DNA from: an uncultured Rubrobacteraceae bacterium
GTDB taxonomy: Bacteria; Actinomycetota; Rubrobacteria; Rubrobacterales; Rubrobacteraceae
Reading direction: 5' to 3'
NCBI GenBank assembly: GCA_902806095.1
Contig: CADCVF010000079.1
Coordinates: forward strand, 1-60,240
DNA length: 60,240 nucleotides
Positions 34,965-44,006 of this stretch are shown here, piece by piece. The translations under genes and the position numbers were made by a program. The first letter of the stretch is position 1. Each line of letters opens with the position of its first letter. Below the pieces are notes generated by a model that worked only from the letters and a program-made list of their open reading frames with translations, was not told where the DNA came from and did no database searches.

Positions 34965-35474
34965 TTGCTTGGCAAAGCGGTCGAGGAAGCGATGAACGAG
35001 CAGATCAAGAACGAGCTCTTTTCGGCTTACCAGTATCTCTCGATGGCGGCGTACTGCGAGTCGGAGAACCTTCCAGGCTTCGCGCAGTGGATGCGCGCCC
35101 AGTCTCAGGAGGAGACGGGCCACGCGATGAAGATCTACGACTTCATCCTCGAGCGCAATGGCCGCGTCGTTCTGCGGGGGATAGACGGGCCCGTAGTCGA
35201 GTTCGGCTCCCCGCTTGAGGTCTTCGAGCGGGCCCTGGAGCACGAGCAGGAGGTCACGGCCATGATCAACGACCTCTACGGGCTGGCGGTCAGGGAGAAC
35301 GACTACGCGAGCCAGACTTTTCTGCAATGGTTCGTTACCGAGCAAGTCGAGGAGGAGAAGAACGCTGGTGACGTCGTCGAGACCCTGAAGATGGTAGGAG
35401 ACAAGAGCGAGGCGCTTTTCCTGCTCGATAGGGAACTGGGCCAGCGCCAGACAGAGGAGCAACCGGCTGGCTGA
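34965..35474 (+). CDS. ftnA: Ferritin
   Basis: 169 residues from TTG 34965, behind AAGGAGGAGAT. A non-haem ferritin: the ferroxidase centre residues lie in NELFSAYQYLSMAAYCESEN and SQEETGHAMKIYDFI, and the second four-helix half has LEHEQEVTAMINDLY and TEQVEEEKNAGDVVE. It oxidises Fe2+ and stores iron in a 24-mer. The length is typical of FtnA-like bacterial ferritin, and the absence of a conserved haem Met favours ferritin over bacterioferritin. The upstream neighbour is the channel homologue; no operon link is seen. Confidence 0.93.
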   Translation: MLGKAVEEAMNEQIKNELFSAYQYLSMAAYCESENLPGFAQWMRAQSQEETGHAMKIYDFILERNGRVVLRGIDGPVVEFGSPLEVFERALEHEQEVTAMINDLYGLAVRENDYASQTFLQWFVTEQVEEEKNAGDVVETLKMVGDKSEALFLLDRELGQRQTEEQPAG

Positions 35475-35488
35475 GGAACCGGGTCTCT

Positions 35489-36070
35489 TTAGGGCTGAAT
35501 CTCACCTCTGCCAAGCCACCCATCTCTGCGCTCCTTGAGCCAGGTAGTTCGCAACCTGTTCGCCGCGATCCTGGCCGGCATGTCCTCGGGAGCGAGGTCA
35601 TGTATGTCCTTGTAAAACGTCTTGCCGCCGCTCATTAGCGCCACAAGTCCGTGTTCGGCCTGTCTCTGGTCTTCTGAGACCAGTCTCTGTAGCATCGCAG
35701 GGAACTCTCCTGGCAGCGGTTCGCCGAGTAGCTTGGCAAGCTGGCCGTTCTTGCGCAGTTGGAGCTGACGCTGCTCCGTCTGCACGAAACGCTTCCAGGC
35801 GGCTGCTTCTTCTGCCAGCTTCCTATTTCTGGTCTGCTCTCGCTTGCGCGCGAGTTCTTCCTGCCTGATGGCTGCAGCCCAGGCCGCTGCGAACCTGATC
35901 CGGCTTCGCTCCCTGGCCCGCTCTCGCTCACGCCGCCGCGCACGATCGCCTTGCCGATTCCGTGCGCCTTCCCGCCAAGCGTCGTCTAACACCGGAAACT
36001 TCCTTCCTTCGCCTTGCCGCCCGGGTCCTGAAAGAGGAGCGCGCCAGGGCTGTCGTGTGCGCAGGCCCAC
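35489..36070 (-). CDS. Hypothetical Arg-rich coiled-coil protein
   Basis: 193 residues, not recognised. The first 110 residues are highly charged and Arg/Glu-rich (REGARNRQGDRARRRERERA, then EELARKREQTRNRKLAEEAA), predicting a long basic helix or coiled coil. The end has LRTTWLKERRDGWLGRGEI. It has no signal peptide and no membrane helix. The frame is convergent with ferritin and ends 14 bp from it. The low complexity leaves some doubt, but it is long and free of stops. Nucleic-acid binding is possible from composition only. Confidence 0.5.
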   Translation of the reverse strand: MGLRTRQPWRAPLSGPGRQGEGRKFPVLDDAWREGARNRQGDRARRRERERARERSRIRFAAAWAAAIRQEELARKREQTRNRKLAEEAAAWKRFVQTEQRQLQLRKNGQLAKLLGEPLPGEFPAMLQRLVSEDQRQAEHGLVALMSGGKTFYKDIHDLAPEDMPARIAANRLRTTWLKERRDGWLGRGEIQP

Positions 36071-36327
36071 AGAAGGCGACTTCGGCTCCAGTAAAGGTAT
36101 CCGGCTCTCCTATTAATGCTTATTGTATCATACTGTGACATCCTTGTGAGCCGTCTCGTTTCCCGGCGTTGGGCGTAGCCTGGGGCGCTTTCATCGCCTT
36201 TCACTTCGCGTCCTGCGGTCGCTTCCGCGCGATGCGATAGTATCGACGAAGCCAACGCAGCGGTAAAGTGTAACGTGGGGGGCACGTTCCGAGGCGGTGG
36301 GTAAAACGATTGTGGAGGTGCATCGAG

Positions 36328-36756
36328 GTGGCTCAACGGATGACGGATGCAGAATACAAGGAGTTCCTGCTCGGCCGCTCCCGAACGGCGGTCCTCGCCA
36401 CCGTACGCGCCGACGGCAGGCCTCATGTGGCCCCGATCTGGTTCGACCTGGACGGAGATACACTTGTCTTTATGACTGGCGAGAGCACCGTGAAGGGGCG
36501 CAATATGCGCCGAGATCCCCACGTCAGCCTTTGCATCGAGGAGGAAGAACCGCCCTTCCACTTTGCCATTATCGAAGGTATTTCGGAACTGACCAAAAGA
36601 GATCCAGACCTCCTCTACTGGGCGACGCGTATCGGAGGCCGCTACATGGGAGCCGACAGGGCCGACGAGTACGGCCGGCGCAACGCGGCTGAGGGTGAGT
36701 TATTGGTGCGTGTAACGCCGCAGAAAATCGTCGCCTACAAGAACATCTCCCACTGA
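36328..36756 (+). CDS. PPOX-class F420-dependent (or FMN) oxidoreductase
   Basis: 142 residues from GTG 36328 (VAQRMTDAEYKEFLLGRSRT), behind GGAGGTG. It has the split-barrel flavin/F420-binding fold: TAVLATVRADGRPHVAPIWF, DGDTLVFMTGESTVKGRNMR, RDPHVSLCIEEEEPPFHFAI. This matches the TIGR03618 group (Rv1155-like) found in actinobacteria that use coenzyme F420. The substrate is unknown; biliverdin- or quinone-type reduction is known for relatives. It stands alone and is followed 6 bp later by an octamer-ladder repeat. Confidence 0.85.
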   Translation: MAQRMTDAEYKEFLLGRSRTAVLATVRADGRPHVAPIWFDLDGDTLVFMTGESTVKGRNMRRDPHVSLCIEEEEPPFHFAIIEGISELTKRDPDLLYWATRIGGRYMGADRADEYGRRNAAEGELLVRVTPQKIVAYKNISH

Positions 36757-36762
36757 TGTAAC

Positions 36763-36895
36763 ATTTCAGCACGTCAGCACGCTCAGGCCTTGCGGCCTTC
36801 GCTCGTCAGCAATTCAGCACTTCCACTATTCGCGTGGGCGAGCCCTCGCTGACTGGCTGAGAGCCGCCGCAGGCGGCGTGCTGAAGCGCTGACAT
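36763..36895. repeat. Octamer-ladder repeat, copy 3 (two inverted halves)
   Basis: The left half runs ATTTCAGC, ACGTCAGCACG, a GGCC TTGC GGCC hairpin, then TCGTCAGCAATTCAGCAC. The right half is inverted: GCTGACTG, GCTGAGA, a GCCGCC GCA GGCGGC hairpin, then GTGCTGAAGC, GCTGACA. It lies between the PPOX gene and the NUDIX gene. Confidence 0.8.
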
Positions 36896-36900
36896 ACGCT

Positions 36901-37608
36901 ATGATCTCGATGATGAACAAACGCCGGGAGGACAAGGGCGAGAACCACGGCCGCTATGATCTCGCGGATCGGCTGCGTGAGGCGGTCTCCCGGCCGCTGG
37001 ACGATTGGAGCGAAGTCTACGAGGGCTTCTCGCCCGTTGACCTAAAGACCGGAGAGAGGCGTCCGCGGGTGCCGCCGCCGGGGTCTGATTCGCGGCGTGC
37101 GGCGGTTCTGGTGCCCGTCCTCGTAGAGGGCGAGGATGCGCGGGTTGTCTATACGGTGAGGAAGGATGATCTCGCCGATCACGCTGGCCAGATCTCCTTT
37201 CCCGGGGGCAGCATAGAGTCGGGTGACGGTTCGCTGATGGAGACGGCACTACGCGAGGCCGAGGAGGAGATCGACCTCAGCTCCGAACTGGTCGAGGTAG
37301 TCGGGGAGCTGGAGGAGATGTACATCCCGCCCTCGAACTTTCGCGTCAGTCCGTTTGTCGGGCTCCTGCCGCCCGAGGCAGAGATGGTACTTGCCCCTGA
37401 TGAGGTGGAGGAGATCTTCACGGTCTCTCTCGCGACACTGGCGGCCAACGAGACGTTCCGGAAGGTGCTCTGGCACCGCGACGGACGCGACTACGAAGTG
37501 CCTGTGTTCGCTATCGAGGATCCTGTCCCGCGAAACATCTGGGGTGCGACGGCTGCGATAACAGCGGCCTTGCTGGCACGCCTGGGCTGGCGGGAGTACA
37601 GGCGCTAG
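36901..37608 (+). CDS. NUDIX hydrolase, CoA pyrophosphatase-like
   Basis: 235 residues. The NUDIX box is GGSIESGDGSLMETALREAE followed by EEIDL, the metal-binding site that cleaves nucleoside diphosphate-X compounds. The preceding KDDLADHAGQISFPGG matches the extra motif of the NudL/CoA diphosphatase subgroup. VPPPGSDSRRAAVLVPVLVE starts the fold. The likely role is removal of oxidised CoA or a similar nucleotide. It is 9 bp upstream of the small membrane protein gene, so they are co-transcribed. Confidence 0.9.
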   Translation: MISMMNKRREDKGENHGRYDLADRLREAVSRPLDDWSEVYEGFSPVDLKTGERRPRVPPPGSDSRRAAVLVPVLVEGEDARVVYTVRKDDLADHAGQISFPGGSIESGDGSLMETALREAEEEIDLSSELVEVVGELEEMYIPPSNFRVSPFVGLLPPEAEMVLAPDEVEEIFTVSLATLAANETFRKVLWHRDGRDYEVPVFAIEDPVPRNIWGATAAITAALLARLGWREYRR

Positions 37609-37616
37609 GGGAACGC

Positions 37617-38012
37617 ATGCTGAGAGTGGTCGCCATGGTGCTCTTCGGCCTGATGTTCCTGGCCGAAGCCGGGGATCTCTACGGGCTTGTCCTTACGCTC
37701 GCCGACCCTGTGCCGACGGCCGACCGGTTCGGCATCACCGCCAGGGCCGAAGTGCTGCGCAGCACCGTACTCATGATCCTTGCCCTCGTCGTTTGCTTTG
37801 GCGCGCTCGCTTCCCTGGTCGGATTACTCCTCAGGAGGCCCGCACTCTTTCGAAAGAGCGCCCTGGCGTGCGCGCTCGGATACCTCGTGTACGGGCTGTA
37901 CCAGGTGGCTGACGGCACACTGCAGCTCGGCTCGGTCGTCGTTGTCCTTGCTGGTCTGATCTACGTGGTGCTCGGCGGTCTTGCGTACGCAATGTATCGG
38001 TCAGTGCATTAG
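37617..38012 (+). CDS. Small four-helix membrane protein, unknown
   Basis: 131 residues with four predicted membrane helices: VVAMVLFGLMFLAEAGDLYG, EVLRSTVLMILALVVCFGAL, KSALACALGYLVYGLYQVAD, and LGSVVVVLAGLIYVVLGGLA. No family is recognised. It starts at ATG 37617 with AGGGGAACGC before it, 9 bp after the NUDIX gene, with which it forms a two-gene unit. The stop is followed immediately (38013) by an octamer-ladder repeat. Confidence 0.75.
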   Translation: MLRVVAMVLFGLMFLAEAGDLYGLVLTLADPVPTADRFGITARAEVLRSTVLMILALVVCFGALASLVGLLLRRPALFRKSALACALGYLVYGLYQVADGTLQLGSVVVVLAGLIYVVLGGLAYAMYRSVH

Positions 38013-38156
38013 AGCACTTCAGCGTGTCAGCACGCGACCTGACGGGCGCTTGTCAGCATTTCAGCTAGTCAGCTTTCGCAGGGTCGGGTCCTGGCTGACT
38101 TGCTGACAAGGCGGCACAGCCGCCGTGCTGAAGTGCTGACAGGCTGAGGCCTCAGA
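38013..38156. repeat. Octamer-ladder repeat, copy 4 (two inverted halves)
   Basis: Left half: GCACTTCAGCGTGTCAGCACG, CGACCTGACGGGCG core, then TTGTCAGCATTTCAGCTAG and TCAGC. Right half, inverted: GCTGACTTGCTGACAA, GGCGGC ACA GCCGCC hairpin, GTGCTGAAGT, GCTGACAG, GCTGA. It begins one base after a stop codon. Confidence 0.8.
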
Positions 38157-38223
38157 CGCCGATGCGTGCTGAAAGTGTTCCTGAACCCACCGCCGAGCGC
38201 GTCACCTGATAGATTCTCTGACC

Positions 38224-39402
38224 GTGGCTACCGAGAGAGACGAGGGCGTTCGCCCGGTCTATAGAGACCACAATCTACACGTTCTTTGGGGCGTGACGCT
38301 GATGGCAGTCCTCGGGACTTCGAGCATAACACCTGCCTTCCCGACCATCGTACGGGAGCTCGGCGTCTCGAGCGGACAGGTCGGGCTCCTGATCACGGTC
38401 TTCACCCTACCAGGTATCGTGATGACACCGCTCCTCGGCATTCTCTCCGATCGTTACGGGAGGAAGAAGATCCTGGTCCCCGCCCTCCTCCTTTTCGGCC
38501 TCGCCGGTGGCGCCTGCGCCTTCGCCCGAAGCTTCGATTTGCTCCTCATACTGCGCTTTTTCCAGGGTATAGGAGCCGCTGCCCTCGGGACACTCAACGT
38601 GACGGTGATCGGCGACATCTACGACGGCCGCGAGCGCTCGAGTGCCCTCGGATACAACTCCAGCGTCCTCTCGGTCGGGACGGCGAGCTATCCCGCAATC
38701 GGCGGTCTGCTGGCGACCTTAGGATGGTACTACCCCTTCGCCCTTCCCTTTGCGGCGCTACCCATAGCCATTGTCGTCCTGTTCTCGTTGGACAATCCGG
38801 AGCCGCGCAACGATGATCGGCTGAGGGACTACTTCGGGAGCGTCTGGGAGAGCCTCCGCGACAGGGAGGTCTTCGGCCTGATCGGCTCTTCCCTGCTGAC
38901 GTTTATCGTACTCTTCGGGCCGCAGATATCGTACCTCCCGATCCTGATGAACGCACGCTTCGACGCCCCTTCCTACGTTATCGGGGCAATTCTCTCAGGC
39001 GCCTCCCTGACGACCGCGCTGACCTCGACCCAACTCGGCCGTCTGACCGACCGCTTCTCGGAAAGGAGCCTCCTGAAGGCGGCATTCATATTCTATGCGG
39101 TCGCCATGACCGCGGTCGCTTTCACTCCCAGCTTGCTACTGCTCGTGATCCCCGCCGCCATGTTCGGCGTGGCGCAGGGGATCAACCTCCCCAACGTCTT
39201 CTCGCTCCTCAATGCCCACGCCCCCACAGAGAATCGCGGAGCGTTCATGGCCACCAACGGTATGTCACTCCGCGCCGGCCAGACCATAGGCCCACTCTTT
39301 ATGGCCTCCGCCGCAGGAACACTCGGCCTGACAGGAGCCTACATTGCCGCCGCCGGCCTCGCCCTCGTCGCCTTCTTGCTAGTCCTCGTTCTCTTGCGTT
39401 GA
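38224..39402 (+). CDS. MFS transporter (multidrug-type)
   Basis: 392 residues with 12 membrane helices. It has the DHA1-like N-terminus (LWGVTLMAVLGTSSITPAFP) and motif A GILSDRYGRKKILVPALLL. The conserved GxaaaPxxgG-type helix 5 appears as GTASYPAIGGLLATLGWYY. It is an inner-membrane exporter driven by protons; the substrate is unknown. The start GTG 38224 is chosen because the motif spacing fits the family. There is no partner gene. An octamer repeat follows its stop. Confidence 0.88.
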   Translation: MATERDEGVRPVYRDHNLHVLWGVTLMAVLGTSSITPAFPTIVRELGVSSGQVGLLITVFTLPGIVMTPLLGILSDRYGRKKILVPALLLFGLAGGACAFARSFDLLLILRFFQGIGAAALGTLNVTVIGDIYDGRERSSALGYNSSVLSVGTASYPAIGGLLATLGWYYPFALPFAALPIAIVVLFSLDNPEPRNDDRLRDYFGSVWESLRDREVFGLIGSSLLTFIVLFGPQISYLPILMNARFDAPSYVIGAILSGASLTTALTSTQLGRLTDRFSERSLLKAAFIFYAVAMTAVAFTPSLLLLVIPAAMFGVAQGINLPNVFSLLNAHAPTENRGAFMATNGMSLRAGQTIGPLFMASAAGTLGLTGAYIAAAGLALVAFLLVLVLLR

Positions 39403-39405
39403 GGT

Positions 39406-39456
39406 AGCACTTCAGCAACCAAGGGGCTGACAGCTTAACGCTGACCTGCTGACAGC
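39406..39456. repeat. Octamer-ladder repeat, copy 5 (degenerate)
   Basis: AGCACTTCAGCAACC, then GGGGCTGACAG, CTTAACGCTGACCT, GCTGACAG. It is shorter and less regular than the other copies, 3 bp past the stop of the MFS gene. Confidence 0.65.
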
Positions 39457-39583
39457 CTACTCGAAATAGGCGGTCACTCTTCCTCACTTACCGTCCGCGC
39501 GGAAGATTCCAAGAAAGGCCTCCATGGCTCGACTTCGTAACGGTTGTCGTAACGTTTGGAAGACGATAGTACTGTAGAGTGGG

Positions 39584-40831
39584 GTGGTGGCAGAAGGAGT
39601 CAACAGGCGCTGGTTGCTTCTCGCGAGGGCGGCGTGGGTGGCGGTAGCCTTCGTTGCGCTGGGGACATTCGTAATCAGTGTTCCCGCTCGCTACGCCCAA
39701 CTTGCCAACCCTACCGTCGAGGTGCGCGCGGCCCTCGCGGAGATTGGGCTCTCTGCGGGTGGATACGCTCTCTATAACGTTACCCTTGACACCATCTTCG
39801 TCTCAGTCTTCGCCGTGGTCGCCAGCGTCATCTTCTGGCGCCGCTCCAATGACGCTATGGCGCTGCTCGTCGCCACGATGCTGGTGGTGTGGGGACCGCT
39901 GAACGGGCTGTTCGTCCTTACGCCGAGCGCGACCGAGAGAATGTACCCTGTCTTGCAGGCGGCGTTGGGTTTGACGCTGACGTACGTTGGCTACATGGCG
40001 TGGATGCTCTTCTTCTACCTCTTCCCCAGCGGACGCTTCGTGCCGCGCTGGACGCGCTGGCTGGCTTTACTCTACGGGGTTGGATTCTTTGGTTTATGGA
40101 CCTTCACGCCTTTCGGCCCACCCACCTGGCCGCCCCTCCTCTTCAATGCGGCCCTACTGGTGGTGTGGTGCAGCTTCCCGGTAGCCCAACTCTACCGCTA
40201 CGCGCGTGTCTCCGACCGGACCCAGCGCCAGCAGACCAAGTGGGTGGTTTTCGGGGTGGCCATCGCGATAGCGGGCTCCCTGACTACCATATTCACCGTG
40301 GGTGCGGCGGTAGACCTCCCGCCCGAGCAGGTGGGACCGAAGATGCTGAGCATGCTGCTGATGGACGCGTTCATGCTGTTCATCCCGCTCTCCATCGGGG
40401 TCGCGGTCCTTCGCGCACGGCTCTTCGACATAGACGTGGTCATAAATCGTACCCTCGTCTACGGTTCTCTCACCGCGATGCTGGCGCTCGTGTACATCGG
40501 TGGCGTGACGACTGCACAGGCGATCTTCCGCGCCCTCACCGGCCAGGCGCAGCAGCCACAACTCGCCATAGTCGTCTCCACCCTGGTGATAGCCGCGCTA
40601 TTCAACCCGCTGCGTCGTAGCAACCAGTCGTTCATAGACCGCCGTTTCTACAGGAGAAAGTACGACGCGAGAAAGACGCTCGAAGCCTTCTCCGCCAGGC
40701 TTCGCGATGAGACAGACCTGCAGGCGTTGAAGGACGACCTCGTAGGGGTGGCAAGAGAGACGATGCAACCGGCAAGCGTCTCACTGTGGTTGCGTCCCGA
40801 CACAACCCCGCACCGCGAGGACGCAGACTAG
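39584..40831 (+). CDS. Multi-spanning sensor-like membrane protein lacking a kinase domain (second copy)
   Basis: 415 residues from GTG 39584. About eight membrane helices lead into VLRARLFDIDVVINRTLVYG, a further helix, LAIVVSTLVIAALFNPLRR and RRFYRRKYDARKTLEAFSAR. It ends with a short cytosolic piece (QPASVSLWLRPDT). It is clearly a paralogue of the minus-strand protein at 20964-22238, with near-identical C-terminal 100 residues, and of the first half of the kinase 156 bp downstream. There is no HisKA or HATPase domain. Its position directly before a full sensor kinase suggests an accessory sensor in that pathway. Confidence 0.82.
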   Translation: MVAEGVNRRWLLLARAAWVAVAFVALGTFVISVPARYAQLANPTVEVRAALAEIGLSAGGYALYNVTLDTIFVSVFAVVASVIFWRRSNDAMALLVATMLVVWGPLNGLFVLTPSATERMYPVLQAALGLTLTYVGYMAWMLFFYLFPSGRFVPRWTRWLALLYGVGFFGLWTFTPFGPPTWPPLLFNAALLVVWCSFPVAQLYRYARVSDRTQRQQTKWVVFGVAIAIAGSLTTIFTVGAAVDLPPEQVGPKMLSMLLMDAFMLFIPLSIGVAVLRARLFDIDVVINRTLVYGSLTAMLALVYIGGVTTAQAIFRALTGQAQQPQLAIVVSTLVIAALFNPLRRSNQSFIDRRFYRRKYDARKTLEAFSARLRDETDLQALKDDLVGVARETMQPASVSLWLRPDTTPHREDAD

Positions 40832-40986
40832 CCCACTCCCACTAATGGCCACCTGGCATACAAAAATAGTCCATTTGGGGGATTTGCTGCACCTTATTTG
40901 GGAGTATGGTGCCAGTTGTCGAAAGGGAACGTTCGGGAGACGGGACTCCCGTATGGTGACGTTGTGACGCAAGGAACAAGAGGGCA

Positions 40987-43278
40987 ATGGTGAAGACTCC
41001 CTGGATCGAACAGTGGAGTGCTGCAAGGCTGGCCTGGTCGCTGTGGGTGGCATGCCTGGCGCTGAGCGGGCTTGCCCTCTTGCTCGATTTTCTCCACACG
41101 GAGGACATCCTCACATACCCCTGGCAAACACTGAAGAATTCCAGGCTCTTGTACCCAATCTACGCCGTACTGACGGGGATTCTGTCACTGGTGTACCCGA
41201 CGATCGGAGCGCTGATCATCTCGCGTCTTCCCAGAAACCCGATCGGCTGGATCTTCTGCGGCGTCGGCCTGCTCTACCAGCTACACCACTTCGCCCTGTC
41301 CTACTCTAACTACGCCGTGGCCGAAGATTTCGCTTTACGCTGGGGCGAGTATGCGGCCTGGTTCTCGGTGTGGGTAGGGTTCGCTGGACTCATCCTGGCA
41401 TTCGTGTTCCTGATGCTGCTCTTCCCCGACGGCCGTCTGCCGTCCAGTCGGTGGTGGATCGTGGCACTGGCGGTGGTGTTGGGGACTGCGCTGACGGCGC
41501 TCGCCGACGGCTTCTATCCGGGGCTTATGTTGACCCACGGCTACGTCGAAAACCCGCTCGGTGCCATGGGGATGATCGGCCAGGAGTTGACGACTTATGG
41601 CTCCCTCGCGGCCTCGAAGCTCCTCGCTTCGGCACTGCTGCTGGTGAGCACTCTGGTGGCGCTGTTCTCGCCCGTGGGTCGGCTTCGCCGTGCCTCCGGC
41701 GATGCACGCCAGCAGCTCAAGTGGTTCCTGTACGCCGCTGTCCCCGCGGTCGCCGGCCTATCCGCGTTCCTTATCGAGGTCATGATCAGCAACTACACGA
41801 TGAACTCGATGTTCGGTATGATGATGTCGTTCAGCATGTTCGAGTGGTTTGATGTCTTCGGGGGTTTCGACGTCTCGGCTACTAGCATCTTCACTGCTAC
41901 CTTTTACGTGCCCGCTTTCGCACTGCTCCTCCTCGCGGTCTTCGCTTGCATAGCTATCCTCCGCTACAAACTCTACGACATAGACCTCCTTATCAACCGC
42001 ACCCTCGTCTACGGCTCATTAAGCGCCTGTGTCATCGGGACCTACGTATTCGCGGTGGTAGCTTTGGGAGCCATCTTCCACGCACGGGGCAACCTGGTCG
42101 TCTCGCTGGTGGCCACCGGGGTCGTAGCCGTCCTGTTCCAGCCGCTACGGAGCCGGTTCCAGCGCGCTGTAAACAGGCTTATGTACGGAGATAGGGACGA
42201 TCCATCGACGGTGACCTCGCGCCTGGGTCAGCGCATCGAGGCGACCCTCGCCCCCGAAGCGGTGCTGCCCACGGTCGTAGAGACTATAGCCCAGGCCCTG
42301 AAGCTGCCCTACGTGGCAATCCTGCTGAAGGAAGGAGAGGGTTTTCGGAGTGCGGCGGCCTACGGCTCCCCCCAGGCAGAACCCGAATCCCTGCCGCTTG
42401 TTTACCAGAGGGAAGAGATCGGGCGCCTGGTGATCGCGCCCAGGGCGCCCGGCGAACAGTTCTCCGCTGCCGACAGGACCTTGCTGGAAGACCTTGCCCG
42501 ACAGGCTGAGGTGGCTGTACACGCCGTCAGGCTGACGGCTGACCTGCAAAATTCTCGCGAACGCCTGGTAAGTACACGCGAGGAGGAGCGCCGTCGCCTC
42601 AGGCGTGACCTCCACGACGGCATAGGGCCCACGCTTACGGGCCTGGCTCTGCAACTGAACGCGGCGCGCAAGCTGGTCGGGAGCAAGCCGGAGGACGCCG
42701 AAGAGTCGCTCGCTCGAATCGAACAGCGAACGGAGGAGACCATAGCCGAGATGAGGCGGCTGATCTACGGCTTGCGTCCGCCCGCCCTGGACGACCTTGG
42801 GCTCATCCCCTCCATCTACCAGCAGGCACAGAACCAGGGAATGGTCGAACTTTCCACGGGTACCGAGACGGACGAACGCTTGGAGCATAGAACGGTCTTC
42901 TCAATGAACGCTCCGGAGAAGTTGCCACCGCTGCCCGCCGCCGTGGAGGTGGCCTGCTACCGCATCGTCCAGGAAGCGCTCACCAACGTAGCGCGCCACG
43001 CGCACGCCAGAACCTGCCATGTCCGCCTCTTGGTCGACTGGGGGTCGGGTGTGCTGGAGGTGGAGATCACAGACGACGGCGTAGGAATATCCGGGGGCCG
43101 TGTAGCGGGCGTAGGCCTATCGTCGATGCGCGAGCGTGCGGAGGAGCTCGGCGGGACATTGACCGTCGAACGCCGGCCTGAGGGTGGCACGCGGGTGCTG
43201 GCGCGCCTTCCGTTGCCCGTCCCGAAGGGGCGTCCACGAAGAGAGACCCCTTCTCGGAGGGCACCATCCGCATCCTGA
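40987..43278 (+). CDS. NarL-type sensor histidine kinase with 7TM-like sensor and GAF domain
   Basis: 763 residues. Residues 1-345 hold eight or more membrane helices and end in YKLYDIDLLINRTLVYGSLS. A GAF-like domain lies at about 405-515 (VLPTVVETIAQALKLPYVAI). The HisKA_3 dimerisation domain has the phospho-accepting His in RRRLRRDLHDGIGPTLTGLA. The HATPase domain has the N-box YRIVQEALTNVARHAHA and G-box DDGVGISGGRVAGVGLSSM. It should autophosphorylate and pass phosphate to the response regulator that follows, whose frame begins inside the end of this gene. Confidence 0.94.
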   Translation: MVKTPWIEQWSAARLAWSLWVACLALSGLALLLDFLHTEDILTYPWQTLKNSRLLYPIYAVLTGILSLVYPTIGALIISRLPRNPIGWIFCGVGLLYQLHHFALSYSNYAVAEDFALRWGEYAAWFSVWVGFAGLILAFVFLMLLFPDGRLPSSRWWIVALAVVLGTALTALADGFYPGLMLTHGYVENPLGAMGMIGQELTTYGSLAASKLLASALLLVSTLVALFSPVGRLRRASGDARQQLKWFLYAAVPAVAGLSAFLIEVMISNYTMNSMFGMMMSFSMFEWFDVFGGFDVSATSIFTATFYVPAFALLLLAVFACIAILRYKLYDIDLLINRTLVYGSLSACVIGTYVFAVVALGAIFHARGNLVVSLVATGVVAVLFQPLRSRFQRAVNRLMYGDRDDPSTVTSRLGQRIEATLAPEAVLPTVVETIAQALKLPYVAILLKEGEGFRSAAAYGSPQAEPESLPLVYQREEIGRLVIAPRAPGEQFSAADRTLLEDLARQAEVAVHAVRLTADLQNSRERLVSTREEERRRLRRDLHDGIGPTLTGLALQLNAARKLVGSKPEDAEESLARIEQRTEETIAEMRRLIYGLRPPALDDLGLIPSIYQQAQNQGMVELSTGTETDERLEHRTVFSMNAPEKLPPLPAAVEVACYRIVQEALTNVARHAHARTCHVRLLVDWGSGVLEVEITDDGVGISGGRVAGVGLSSMRERAEELGGTLTVERRPEGGTRVLARLPLPVPKGRPRRETPSRRAPSAS

Positions 43279-43913
43279 TAGCAGACGACCACACCATCGT
43301 GCGGGAAGGACTGCGCGCCGTGCTGGGCTCGGAGCCTGACACGGAGGTCGTAGGCGAGGCTGCCACCGGAAAAGAGGCGGTCGAGCGGGCCACGGAGGTA
43401 AGTCCTGACGTGATCCTCATGGACATACAGATGCCGGATCTGAACGGCATAGAGGCGACTCGCCGTATCCTCGGGGTAGACCCGGAGGTGGGCGTCGTGG
43501 TCCTCACCATGTTCGAGGACGACGACTCCGTTTTCTCCGCCATGCGCGCAGGGGCGAGAGGCTACGTGCTAAAGGGGGCGCCTCCTTCCGAGATCCTGAA
43601 TGTAGTGCGCGCCGTCGCAGCCGGGGAAGCTCACTTCGGGCCCGAGATCGCCCGACGCCTCATGGATTTCTTCTCCGCGCCGAGACCAGCCTCCCCCGCC
43701 GAAGCATTGCCCGAGCTCACCGCCCGTGAGATCGAGATCCTCGACCTCATCGCCCAGGGCCACACCAACGCCAAGATCGCCGCCCGCCTCTATCTCAGTC
43801 CCAAGACCGTGGGCAATCACATCTCGCACATCTTCACCAAACTGCAGGTCGCCGACCGGGCACACGCCATCATCCGGGCCCGCGAAGCGGGACTGGGCAG
43901 GGAGGATACGTAG
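43266..43913 (+). CDS. NarL/LuxR-type response regulator, non-canonical start
   Basis: About 216 residues. The receiver domain begins IRILIADDHTIVREGLRAVL with the paired Asp of the active site. The phospho-acceptor Asp is in DVILMDIQMPDLNG, followed by the conserved Thr (VVLTMF) and Lys (YVLKGAP). A LuxR HTH ends it (LTAREIEILDLIAQGHTNAK, IAARLYLSPKTVGNHISHIF). No ATG, GTG or TTG lies in frame between the stop at 43179-43181 and GTG 43299, and GTG 43299 would delete strand 1 and both Asp. GGAGGG at 43256-43261 precedes ATC 43266, ATC 43272 and CTG 43275. One of these is probably used; CTG would overlap the kinase stop. Confidence 0.88.
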   Translation: MRILIADDHTIVREGLRAVLGSEPDTEVVGEAATGKEAVERATEVSPDVILMDIQMPDLNGIEATRRILGVDPEVGVVVLTMFEDDDSVFSAMRAGARGYVLKGAPPSEILNVVRAVAAGEAHFGPEIARRLMDFFSAPRPASPAEALPELTAREIEILDLIAQGHTNAKIAARLYLSPKTVGNHISHIFTKLQVADRAHAIIRAREAGLGREDT

Positions 43914-44006
43914 AGCAGTTCGCGTAGGGGCCCAGACCCTTTGCGAGCCATCCGCTAGAGGAAACGGACGCGTGGGGACCAGCCCCCACAGATATTCCCG
44001 ACCAAA

